A model generated the notes under the pieces. That model saw only the letters and a program-made list of their open reading frames with translations. It was not told the origin of the DNA and did no database searches. The position numbers and the translations under genes are program-made. A DNA stretch of 64,000 nt, taken from Neofusicoccum parvum (lineage: Eukaryota > Ascomycota > Dothideomycetes > Botryosphaeriales > Botryosphaeriaceae). The number at the start of each line of letters is the position of its first letter. The first letter of the stretch is position 1. Location: the NCBI GenBank assembly GCA_020912385.1, contig CP087216.1, positions 930,001 through 994,000 of the forward strand, written 5' to 3'. Below are positions 54,680-64,000 of the stretch, one piece after another.

Positions 54680-55738
54680 TCACCACGGAATCTCCTTCCC
54701 CCACCGATCCACAAAGCACCCACTCCTCAGCCCCTCCTCGGTCCCTAACCTCCCGATCAACGCCAGCATGTCCTCCACGCTCTCCTGGACCTCGACCGCG
54801 CCCTCCTCCCTCGCGCGCACCAGGCCCGTCTCGACGCGGCCGGGATGCACCAGCGCGAACAGCACCTCGGGCACGTCGACGCTGAAGCTGCGCACGACGG
54901 CGTTCAGCGCGGCCTTGGACGCGCGGTAGGCGTAGGCGCCGCCGGTGGCGTTGCTGGCCACGCTGCCCATGCGCGACGACATGACGACGACCGTGGGCGG
55001 GCGCGGGCGCGTGCGCGCGGCCAGCAGCAGCGACGGCAGCAGCGCCTTGATCAGCGTGAAGGTCGCCACCGCGTTGACCTCGTACGTGCGCCGCATCGTC
55101 GCCGCGTCCATGGCCGCGATCGTCTCGGCCGCCCCGACGTCGGCCGGCGTGGCCGCCGCGACCGACGGCACGAGCCCGCGGATGCCGGCGCTGTGGATGA
55201 CGAGCGTGAAGGGGGCGGCGTAGGGGGGTTCGTTGTCGCTGCCGCTGCCGCTGTTGTGGTTGTTGCTGTTCGCCGGGGGCGTTAGCGAGGGCTGTCCGGG
55301 TTGGTGATGATGGTGGTGGTGGTGGGTCTGGATGGGCGAAGGGGACGCGGAGCTGGAGCTGGAGCTTGCGCGCGAGCGTGCGGCGGCGCCGGGGACGGTG
55401 GCGCCCCGGACGAACTTCTGCACCAGGGCCTCGGCGGTCAGGTCGATCTGCGCGTAGTGGCCGCACGCGCCGACGGCGCAGGTGGAGATCTTGGGGTTCG
55501 TGGGGAAGGGGCGCGCGTCGACGCCGCGGACGTAGTGGGTGGTGGGCGGGAAGGAGGAGAAGTGCTCGAAGAAGGCGCGGCCGATGCCGGAGGAGGCGCC
55601 GGTGATGAGGATGTGGGTCTTTGCAGGTGGTGGTGAGGCTTGCGGTGTGGGTGTGGCTGTCGCGGAGGTGGAGGGCGAGGTGGAGGGGAGGGATTCTGGC
55701 ATTGTCTTCGGGGCTGGTGGTGGTGTCTGGGGAGGCAT
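54680..55738 (-). CDS. Short-chain dehydrogenase/reductase with low-complexity insertion
   Basis: A single exon of 352 residues on the minus strand, from the ATG in ACGATGCC (55738). After a Pro/Ser/Thr-rich leader of about 40 residues comes the Rossmann start HILITGASSGIG (dinucleotide loop at 46-53), then IHSAGIRG, VMSSRMGS (Ser254/255) and the YRASK catalytic pair (Tyr271, Lys275), and HPGRVETGL. These are classical SDR marks for an NAD(P)-dependent oxidoreductase. Unusual is an insertion of about 60 residues (112-172) rich in Ser, His (seven in a row, 139-145), Pro and Asn. The substrate is unknown. The stop codon lies inside a GGTGAGT donor-like sequence, so a spliced tail cannot be excluded. 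Divergent from the flavin-reductase-like gene. Confidence 0.85.
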   Translation of the reverse strand: MPPQTPPPAPKTMPESLPSTSPSTSATATPTPQASPPPAKTHILITGASSGIGRAFFEHFSSFPPTTHYVRGVDARPFPTNPKISTCAVGACGHYAQIDLTAEALVQKFVRGATVPGAAARSRASSSSSSASPSPIQTHHHHHHHQPGQPSLTPPANSNNHNSGSGSDNEPPYAAPFTLVIHSAGIRGLVPSVAAATPADVGAAETIAAMDAATMRRTYEVNAVATFTLIKALLPSLLLAARTRPRPPTVVVMSSRMGSVASNATGGAYAYRASKAALNAVVRSFSVDVPEVLFALVHPGRVETGLVRAREEGAVEVQESVEDMLALIGRLGTEEGLRSGCFVDRWGKEIPW

Positions 55739-56216
55739 CGTGGGACGTACCGCGGGGAGCAAACACGCACTGGCTCGACGGCGGCGGGACTGCTAGGGGC
55801 TTATGTGAGAGAGGGGCGCAGCGGGGCGTTTGGACCCTGCGGCAGTGGGGAAGTCGGCATGGCTGCGTTCTGGCGACGGGCTGCAGCGTGACGTCTCGGG
55901 CGGCTGCGAAGGGTCCAGGTGCCGCCGATCGGCGAGCGGGCCGAATCTCGCCCACCCAGCCCGGACGCGCTCCCGCAACACCCCCGCTCGCTCTCGCCCG
56001 TGCTGGGATGTCGCGGCCGCGCTTGCCCGGGTGGGATGCGTGACGACGGCCGAGGAACCCTGCTCCACTCTTCGCAGCCCGCACTGCCGCTCTGCAAGCC
56101 GGCTGGCTCCCACTCCATTCAAATCCTTTGCCGCGCCCGCGTGAGACATGCGCGCCGGACATCCCATCCTCCAGAGACCTGGCCGCTGGCGATCGCCCGC
56201 CGACCCGCACTGAACC
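55739..56216. promoter_or_regulatory. Divergent promoter region (SDR / flavin reductase)
   Basis: A 478-bp GC-rich interval between divergent redox genes. Several overlapping Arg-rich ORFs are not genes. No TATA box seen. Shared control is inferred from layout. Confidence 0.4.
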
Positions 56217-57010
56217 ATGTTCTACGAGCCCGGCAAGACCGACCATGGCCTGCCCCACGACCCGTTCAAGGTGCGCGCCGCTCGACCTCACTGCTGCGTG
56301 CCTTGATTTTTGACTCCTCCTGCCTCGCGCGATAGGCCTGCGTCGTCCCCCGCCCCATCGGCTGGATCAGCACCGTCTCCGCCGCCGGCACCCACAACCT
56401 CGCGCCCTACTCGCAGTTCAACAACCTGACCTTCGACCCGCCCTACGTCATGTTCTCCGCCAACCAGACGCCCTCGGACCGCCGCAAGGACACCGTCGCC
56501 AACGTCGAGGCCACCGGCCGCTTCGCCTGGAACCTCGCCACCTGGGACCTGCGCGACGCCGTCAACGCCTCCGCCGAGCAGGTCCCGCCCGACGTCGACG
56601 AGTTCGAGCGCGCCGGCCTGGAGAAGGAGTTCACGACCGTGCTGGCCGAACCGAGGGTGCCCATGGTCAAGGCGAGTCCGGTGAGGTTCGAGTGCGTGTA
56701 TCACAGCACGCTGAGGTTGCCCGGGAACCCGCCCATGGGGACGGTGGATGTGGTGATTGGGAGGGTGGTCGCGGTGCATATCGCGGATGAGGTGCTAACC
56801 GATGGGATTCTGGATGTGAGGAAGACGCAGCCGATTGCACGGTGCGGGTATTATCAGTATGCCGTGGTGAGGGAGACGTTTGATATGGTCATTCCGAGCG
56901 GTGGGCAGTGGGGTGAGGATATTCTGAGTGGGCTAGAGGGGAGTTCAAGAAAGAATAAGGAGATTGGTCAGAGGGAGAAAAAGGAGGACGGGGCTGAGGC
57001 AAAGTCATGA
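56217..57010 (+). CDS. Flavin reductase-like FMN-binding protein
   Basis: Two exons (56217-56270, 56336-57010) encode 242 residues; the 65-nt intron (GTGCGC to GATAG) falls between codons. The core reads VVPRPIGWISTVSAAGTHN, APYSQFNNLTFDPP, VMFSANQTPSDRRKDTVAN and FAWNLATWDLRDAVNASAE, the split-barrel FMN-binding fold of the flavin reductase/DIM6-NTAB family. Members reduce flavins for partner oxygenases or act directly as flavoprotein oxygenases; a cytosolic location is expected. The C-terminal 30 residues are charged and likely disordered. The neighbouring divergent SDR suggests, but does not prove, a shared redox pathway. Confidence 0.88.
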
Positions 57011-58653
57011 TTGCTGTGAGGAAGCATATGAATTCGAACTCCCTTCACCTTCTTTTTTTTAACCAGTGCATGAAATACTTACACCCTCTGTCAACCCATA
57101 GGAAGCTCAGTACTAGCGGATCAATCTCTGACGTCACTTAGCCCAGCTTGCCGCGTAGCAGCAATGCTATAATGATGCAGGCTGGGAAAGGGCTTGGCAC
57201 CCGAAAGCTCAACTATATCATCAAAGTCTTGGCAGGTATTCTTCCAGGGGACCATTCAGAGATGGGTATCGCCACACTGACGATCCTGACACCCGACCCG
57301 AGTTTTGAAAGTCTCACAATGTTTTTCATCCAAACGTTTTCCTTCTGCTGGCCGACATTGGGAAGTACCTTGTGGTTCTTCTCAAAGTATTTTTCTGGTT
57401 TTCCTATCCACCATCCCTGCATGAAATATTACAGAGATGGTCTACGAGGGCAGCAAGAGCGTGGAGAATTTCAATGTGCTACCATCGGCTATAAGTATGC
57501 AAGCAAGGCTGAGAGCAAGGCCGAGAGCAAGACACGAGAAGCCGAAGAAGTCCACGAATTCAGCCTACGTGAAATTACCGAGAATATTCATGTGGCCATT
57601 ACCGGATGGGCTGGCTGTCACACCAGAATGGCTACTGTCAAACGAGATTCATGGGCCTGAGAACAACTCCAGCATTCATCTGCCTTGGGTGCCCGTTTGT
57701 CCAAAGCAGCTCGATTGTCCTCACTCGATCCCTGGAGACCAGCTAAGTCCTACGCTACGAGCGTAGGAGGCATGGTCGCAAGGGAGACTTCGCTAAAATC
57801 CACAGCTCTCAAAGTCAGGGCCCTGAGGCTGGACGTCATTAGCAACGGGAAGTATCAAGCCTCGAGCTTCTTCGAGGGCTTCCACAAAGAGCTGTTGGGG
57901 AAAACGCTGGTCGGGGATGGCTTTATGCAATATTCGCACACCAGTTACGATGCGACTTTCAGAAGAAAACAGTACGCCTGGTCCAGAATGCGTTCCATTT
58001 GTTAGTTATATTTAAGCCGCAAGCTTAGCGCAGCTTACCAGTACTCGTTTGCAATTTGCCCTGGCCGGACGAAACCATGCAACGAAGTTGTCTTCGTGTA
58101 CAGGTCAAGCGCACCACTTACCGTAAAGCCAAGAACTTCATCTCCGAATGGACAAGCCTGTGAGTTGGCAGGGGAGTGCATTCTGGCGGGGCTTGGATTT
58201 CTTGGGGTGTCCAGTGGACACATGGACGTGGCGTACAAGTACCTTCACAAGACGCCTCACCGCGAGTCACTGATGCCAGGTTTCGCTCGTTCTAGACTTC
58301 CACCACGGAGAATTCCAAATTAGCAGGTAACGCCCGCTGGGAAACAGTGTACTTTGAGCTGAACGAGCTTCTCGGGCGCCTATCGCCAACATCTCGGAGG
58401 CAATCCTGAGTACGAACTGCCTTGAAGATATGTCGAGATCGAATGCATGAGCAAATTGGTTATGAATCTTCGTCAAAGCTCTTCGCAATCCGATAATTCA
58501 GTACGCATTGTCGAATCCTACACCATGCCTTACTTCTCAGCCAGCAAAGCGCCGAAGAAAAATCCTCAAAATCGCGAAGTCAACGCTCCAGGCATTACGG
58601 TCATGTCATATACTACACACAAAAAACAAAAGAAACCCCCCTCCCCCCCTCCC
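57011..58653. other. Intergenic with possible decayed coding fragments
   Basis: Frames at 57148-57660, 57437-57766 and 57685-58005 overlap in different phases and have partly protein-like composition (for example QYSHTSYDATFRRKQYAW), but none joins into a gene model or shows a known domain. The right end is the 3' flank of the receptor gene. Confidence 0.35.
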
Positions 58654-60352
58654 TCAATTTCGACTATACGCCCTCCCCACATGATGATCCACCAGATCAC
58701 TCCCGGCACTCCTCCTCCTCCTCCCATCCCCTACGATCTCGCTGCTCCCAAAAATGCTCCTGTCCTCCTCGCCCTCCCGCTCTATGCGCACCGTCGTCTT
58801 CTTCGCGATGATCATCTTCCTGCTGTCGTTGCTCTCCAGGCTCAGCTGGTCCAGCTCCGTCTGCCCGGTCACGGCCGACGCGCCGGCCCCGCTGCCTCTC
58901 GCCGCGCCAGCCGTGTGCTCGAAGAAGTCCGGGCGCAGATCTAGCTCTAGATCCGACGACCCGCCGCCCCCGCGGTTGCCGCTGCCGCCCAGCCACGCGG
59001 AGCCGCGGCGGCCGAGGCTGAGCTTGTGCTTGTGGTGGGCGTACCCGCCGCCGCCGCCGCCGCCGTGGACGACCGGGCCCATTTTGATGGCGGTGCCGAA
59101 GGAGACTTGGTCGTTGAAGGAGCGGCCGTGCGAGCGGGTTTGCGACGGGTGCGACTGCTGGGCCGAGGGGTGCTCGGCGTAGTAGCGCTGGCGGTAGGAC
59201 GTGCTGCCGTCCTTTTCGAAGGGCCGCAGGAAGGGCCCGATGCAGGAGATGGTGCTGGCCATGACCGCGAAGTCGAGCTGGAACTGGCCGGCGACGACCG
59301 AGTAGACGCTGTCGAAGGTGCTGTCGGCGGAGTTGGGGAGGCCGCGGATGAATTTGAGGCGGATGGCGCAGGCGATGATGACGCTGTGGGGTGGGTGGTT
59401 AGTTGGTGGGACGAAGAGAGAGAGAATTATGGAAGGAAGGTCTTACGGAAGACGGATGCTGAAGGCGAGGATGACGATGGCTTTGAGGCGGAGGGTCATG
59501 TGGAGGCCGGCGACGAGGAAGATGGCGTTGAAGAAGATGATGAGTTCGGTGAAGATGTCGGTCACGCCGATGACTACCCAGCGCCATGTCTGAAGAGGTG
59601 TCAGTGACCGACTATGACGCCTTGATGACTTCCTTTACTTACGATATCTCCGCAGACCTCAACGCCCTTCGTGAACCACCCTACCGGGTTGCAAGGAATT
59701 GAAATCATGGCAAAAGAGAGGACAGTCCAGGCGGCGCATAGGGCTATCGTGACGTACGCGAGCATCGCATGTTTTCGACCCGCCGTCAAGCGCAGATACA
59801 AAAGAAGGACGACACATTTGGACAGGAACAAAGTAAAAGTGAACAGCATCTGCTGCGCGAAGTTGGCCTGCAGTTCACGAGTCAGCAAGGTGCGTCCGAT
59901 CCTCTGGCTTGGTGACAGTGCGCCGAAGAAGAACGGCCGAACACTTCATTGCCGTGTTCGATGTTGGGGATCTTGTCTGGAATGGGGCCGAAGAGAATGT
60001 CAAGCTTACCTTCCCGAGGCGATCAAGCTTGGCTGGATCAAGATGCCTCAGGCCCAGGCCTTCCCGGACCTGGACGTAGACAGTGATTGCCTGGAAGACG
60101 CAAAAGACCTGCAATGCATGAGCGGCTGATCGGAAATAGCAGCACTGGGGAGCGGCGCACCGTAGCCACAGCAAGCAGCGAGTCATCGCGCTTCCACTCC
60201 TTGACCTTCGTGCGGACATAAATTCGGACCAAAAGACAGGACAGGACAAAGGAGATTGTGACGGAGGTGATGACCATCACGAGGCCGCGCTTGTCATTCT
60301 CGGTGATGCGATATGGCGCGGGCACCACATTGCTTGCCAGTGCCTCTGCCAT
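58654..60352 (-). CDS. Rhodopsin-domain (Pth11-like) integral membrane receptor
   Basis: Five exons on the minus strand (60352-60161, 60108-60010, 59867-59643, 59589-59447, 59383-58654) encode 462 residues, all joining in frame. About seven hydrophobic helices are visible: GLVMVITSVTISFVLSCLL, VFCVFQAITVYVQV, MLFTFTLFLSKCVVLLLYL, ALCAAWTVLSFAMISI, WVVIGVTDIFTELIIFF, LKAIVILAFSIRLPV and DFAVMASTISCIG. KEWKRDD after the first helix and the NPVGW..GV..CGDI loop are typical of the fungal rhodopsin-domain family, which includes the Pth11 receptor. The cytoplasmic tail of about 200 residues is Ser/Gly-rich, with a run of seven Gly. It is probably a plasma-membrane receptor; the ligand is unknown. 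No CFEM domain is present. Confidence 0.88.
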
Positions 60353-62044
60353 GGGTTTGGGTGTGTCGAAAAGAAGGGACGGACGGAAAAGGCTTCTTCA
60401 CTGGCGGCTTGGAACACCACGATCTTATGAGGGACATGAGATGATCGCCGGCAAGCGACGGATCTCCAAGGCAGCGCCAGGGCAGGGCTGGAAAGACGGC
60501 AGGATTGCAGCTAAGAGGTCGCGCGCGATACGGGCCGCGGGTGGCCCTTACGGACGGAAAAATAGCAGTACCTTGCAGTAGGGCAGCAGCGGCGGGCACT
60601 GGGACTTGTGCAGCACGCGCGGGAAAATAGCGGTTACAGGTCTGGTGAGGCACAGGGTGGAATATTCGAATGAAGCGAGCAGAAGCGCCACATCGACAGG
60701 CGCCCCGTCGAGGGGCATCTGGCCCGAGGGAGAGGCTCGCGAGGCTCGTATAGATGCAATCAAGCCTCCGGGCTTTGCGTGGCATCCCCACTTCATGACA
60801 CAGGCAGGGCGACATTGCCAGAGGCAGCAGGGCCGAAGCGACGAAGAAGCATTACCCTGGACGGGGGCCTTGTCCGATGGCGAGGATTCGCTGCGAGGAA
60901 CAGCGGCAGGCGGCTGACTGGCTGGCGGGACGGGTTGTGCCGGGGGGCCCTGAATCAGCACAGGGCTTGAGCACGCACAAGCGTGGGAGCTGCTGATTAT
61001 TAACGCGTGGGAGCTCGGCGCAGGAAATCTCCGGGCGGCATCCAGTGGGCGGCAGTGGTGGTTAGGCCCAGAGCAGGGGCCGCGCCGGGGTGAGGCATCT
61101 GGAAAGGCGGCGGATGCTTCTCAGCCCCACAGCCGGCCAGCGCCAAGTCCACGCCGCCGGGTCGCTTGAGCTGCAGAGGCCGGCAGATGGGGATCGGGTG
61201 CGGCTAAAGAGCCGGGGACGGTCGCTTCGACATGTCGACACGAGCGGCGTGGAGGAGGATTGGGCGGGCGGCGGCGGAGGGGAGCAGCTAGCCGGCTAGC
61301 GCAGCATCGGACGGCAGGAGCCTTAATGCTGGCGCTGGCCATCAAACGGCGGACCAGATTTGAGGACTTGGACGCGCGAGGCTCGCGGCGGTGGCGCTGC
61401 GACGGCGGCCGTGGTTGCAGGCGCGGGAAGGCCGTCGATACGAGCATGCCGGTCGGGAGGCCGCGCGGAGGGAGGCATCGCAGCGCTGTGCCGCAGCGCG
61501 AGTCGCGCGCGTTAGGTAATGCGAGAGGCCTGACGGACAGAACGGCGCTGGGCAGAGTGTTTCTGATCAGCCGATGGATTGTCGGCAGCCGCAGGCCACG
61601 GCGCATCAGCCGGCTGTGGCGTGGCCGACCAGATCTCGCGTCTCCACGAATCGCCGCAGCTCCACCCCAAGACGCGGCTGCACCAACCCCGGCTCAAACG
61701 GTGGTGTCCGCGCCCCAGGATGTGCGCGGGTCGGCGACCCTGCCCAGAGCGGCAAGCCCACCTGCGGCGCGCCCAGATTGCGCTGGTCCTCGCCGGCGGG
61801 TCTTCGTTATTTCGCCATCCCACCCAGCCCAGATCGCGAGCTCCTGGCACGACCTGGCGGCCAAGCGAGATGCCGGGGGTGCACGCCCGCTACATAGGCC
61901 CTAGTTTTTCCATCAGGCGCAGGTGGCCAGCTCGTCCAAGTCATTCGTTTCTGACCTCTTCGCTCTTGTATGCCCAAGGGCCCGCCTGCCCGTTGAGCGT
62001 CTCTTTCGTCCTCCGCGACCTCTGCCTCCCCCCAACTGCTCACC
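60353..62044. other. Divergent intergenic region
   Basis: 1.7 kb of GC-rich promoter sequence between the divergent receptor and permease genes. Many Arg/Ala-rich ORFs, none convincing. A CT-rich leader lies just before 62045. Confidence 0.4.
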
Positions 62045-64000
62045 ATGGCCGCCCCGTCCGCCGACCCAGCTGCCCTGTCCCCCGACGCCGCCGGGAAGGA
62101 GTTCCACGACACGTCCTCGCGCGAGCTGTCGGCGGGCACCACCGCAAATGCCTACTCGCTGGACGGCGACGAGGACGGCTCTGACGCCTACCACGAGTAC
62201 AAGGGCGTCACCCGCCACGACCGTGCCGACATGACGAGGATGGGGAAGGTGCAGGAACTGAGGGTACGGCACTGACGCCCCGCCACCTGGCCCGCCAGCC
62301 CGGCTCACTAGCAACTCGTGCAGAGAAACTACCGCCCACTGTCGGCCATCGCTTTTACCGTTATCTTACAGGGCACGTGGGAGGTGCTCATGACGTGCGT
62401 CCGACCACCCAGAGTTCCTCCGTTCATCTAATTGACTTCCGCCAGAGCGACCACCCAGGGCCTGACTGACGGCGGGTTGGCCGGCCTCATCTGGTCCTAT
62501 GTCTGGACTTTTGCAGGCTTCAGCTTCGTCATGGCCTCGCTGGCCGAGATGGCTTCCATGTAAGTCTGCCTTTGAGTTTCACCACGGCCCCTCTGCATAA
62601 TGGGCGCACGCCCGCATTCCTTCCGCATGTTTCAGACCATCACCTTCCCGTCTGGTAGACGTCAGCACTCAGCCTTTTGCCCTTTTGGGCCGGCGCCATG
62701 CAGGAACTCTCCGTCCATGCCGCATGTCGCAAGGCGTGGGCGGGGCCGTCCAGTATCGCTTGATAAGCAAGCCACGAGCAGAGCTAATCCAGCTGCAGGG
62801 CTCCAACATCCGGTGGCCAGTATCACTGGGTATCGGAGTTTGCGCCCGCCCAGTACCAGCGCTTTTTGAGCTACTTCACAGGTACTATCAGCCCGACGCT
62901 CCCGCCACATCCGCACAATGCTAATGAGACGCAGGATGGATGTCCACCATGTCCTGGCAGGCCGGGACGGCGTCCGGTCCCTTCCTCGTCGGCACTCTCA
63001 TCCAGGGCTGTGCCATCGTCGCCTATCCGGACTATGAGCCTACCAACTGGCAAGGAACCCTCATGGTCATCGCTGTCGCCATCATTGTCTGGTTCTTCAA
63101 TGTCTACGGCGCCCACGCCATGCCGCTTCTCCAGAACCTCATGCTCATCGTCCACGTCTTTGGCTTCCTGACCATCATTATCGTGCTGTGGGTGTTGTCG
63201 CCGCGCAACACTGCCGAGGTTGTCTTTACACAGTTCACCAACGATGGCGGCTGGAACACAATGGGCCTGAGCTTGATGGTTGGCCAGATCTCGGCAATCT
63301 ACGCTTGTATCTGTGAGTTTTCCAGAGTCTGCCACGAGGAAAGTACGCTAATAGCGATAGGCTCTGATGCTGCCGCTCACATGTCCGAAGAGATTAAGGA
63401 TGCCGGTGTCACCGTTCCGCGCGCCATGGTTGGCTCTTACCTTATCAACGGCGCGCTTGGCCTTATCTTCCTCGTCACCTACATGTTCATGATCACGGAC
63501 ATCGAAGCTGCCCTTGAAGACTGGTACCCTCACATCTGGGTGAGTTTTGAGACGGTCTCCTCCCGACGTAGCTCGTTTCACTGACCCCCCGTAAGGTTTT
63601 CCGCCAAGCCGTCAACAACGCTGGTGTCGTCGGCCTCAATGTGATCCCCACTGTTCTCATTTTCGCCGGCACGGTCTCGTACAACCTCTCCACCTCGCGT
63701 CAGACGTGGTCCTTCGCTCGTGACAAGGGCGTTCCCTTCTCCGACTGGATCGCCAAGGTCGACCCGAAGCTCGAGGTTCCAGTCAACTCTGTGACTGTCA
63801 CCACCCTGATCACGGTCGCCTTGTCCCTCATCAACATCGGATCGGACGTTGCCTTCAATGCCATCATCTCGCTCAACGTCGTCTCGCTGATGATCACATA
63901 CACCTGCTCCATTGGCTGCGTGCTGTGGCGCCGCATCTATCACCCGGAGACCCTGCCCAACTGCCGTTGGAGTCTGGGTAAGTGGGGAGTTCCGGTCAAC
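62045..64000 (+). CDS. APC-superfamily amino-acid/GABA permease (3' end beyond window)
   Basis: Seven exons are visible (62045-62263, 62324-62394, 62446-62559, 62799-62881, 62935-63312, 63361-63539, 63596-64000), all in frame, with the gene running off the right edge. After a 70-residue cytosolic N-terminus come RNYRPLSAIAFTVILQGTWEV (start of TM1), GLIWSYVWTFAGFSFVMASLAEMASMAPTSGGQYHWV (a hallmark of yeast/fungal APC transporters), then helices through SEEIKDAG and SLNVVSLMITY. It resembles the GABA/choline/amino-acid transporter (ACT) family, which takes up small amines or amino acids at the plasma membrane. The 239-nt third intron is longer than the rest. A GTAAGT near 63978 reads through as coding (SLGKWGVPVN). 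The substrate is not determinable. Confidence 0.9.

Noticed and set aside
54582..56291. 569-codon minus-strand ORF over the SDR gene
   Set aside because: It is a shadow frame of the SDR coding sequence and the divergent promoter; its translation is His/Arg/Pro repeats.
47431..57010. Secondary-metabolite cluster of P450, SDR and flavin reductase
   Set aside because: The genes are interrupted by housekeeping genes (gpi14, TRAX, PIN-like) and no PKS, NRPS, terpene synthase or cluster transporter is present.
1..64000. CRISPR arrays, insertion sequences, rRNA genes
   Set aside because: No regularly spaced direct repeats, transposase or rRNA-like sequence is seen; the window is eukaryotic nuclear DNA.

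Overview
This is a gene-bearing window from a filamentous ascomycete (Pezizomycotina; a Dothideomycete is my best guess but is not proven). The evidence is GC-rich coding sequence, many short spliceosomal introns (mostly 47-240 nt, GT..AG, with CTRAY-type branch points), and families typical of this group: a HET-domain protein, a Pth11-like rhodopsin-domain receptor, a DUF6594 protein, a Zn2Cys6 regulator, small secreted cysteine-rich proteins, Nce102, and TORC2 Avo1. There are no prokaryotic operons, no rRNA, no convincing tRNA and no CRISPR.

Layout. 1-8 kb: a small secreted protein (1301-1755), a caspase-fold protein with a C-terminal membrane segment (2795-4441), a small SH3/Tudor-like protein (5281-5760) and a DUF6594 membrane protein (6323-7547). 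8.7-14.3 kb: Avo1/Sin1 and a PRCC-domain protein share a 258-bp divergent promoter, followed by a tail-anchored hypothetical. 15-20.4 kb: a HET protein with a long Q/P-rich, prion-like N-terminus, divergent from an INO80-F-type gene that carries a possible acidic cassette exon. 20.4-31.3 kb is gene-poor and holds two secreted-protein genes: an 8-Cys mini-protein (22656-23127) and a four-unit Kex2-processed repeat precursor (25009-25593). 31.3-37.1 kb: a Zn2Cys6 regulator and a wrecked GH3 beta-glucosidase pseudogene. 37.9-43.8 kb: Nce102, a gene-poor gap, and a large disordered protein. 45.5-64 kb: Sec61 beta, a cytochrome P450, Gpi14, TRAX, a PIN-like/RGG protein, an SDR, a flavin-reductase-like protein, a rhodopsin-domain receptor and a 3'-truncated APC permease.

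Most genes are housekeeping or stand alone; no complete biosynthetic cluster is visible. Links are mainly regulatory or topological: divergent promoters (Avo1/PRCC, Gpi14/TRAX, SDR/flavin reductase, HET/INO80-F) and the secretory/ER theme of Sec61 beta and Gpi14. The most interesting candidate system is the Kex2-processed repeat precursor at 25 kb. The HET protein with repeated RQ(D/E)M motifs, the caspase-like/TM protein, and the symmetric acidic cassette in the INO80-F gene come next. Exon boundaries were placed by hand from splice signals and reading-frame continuity and have no transcript support.
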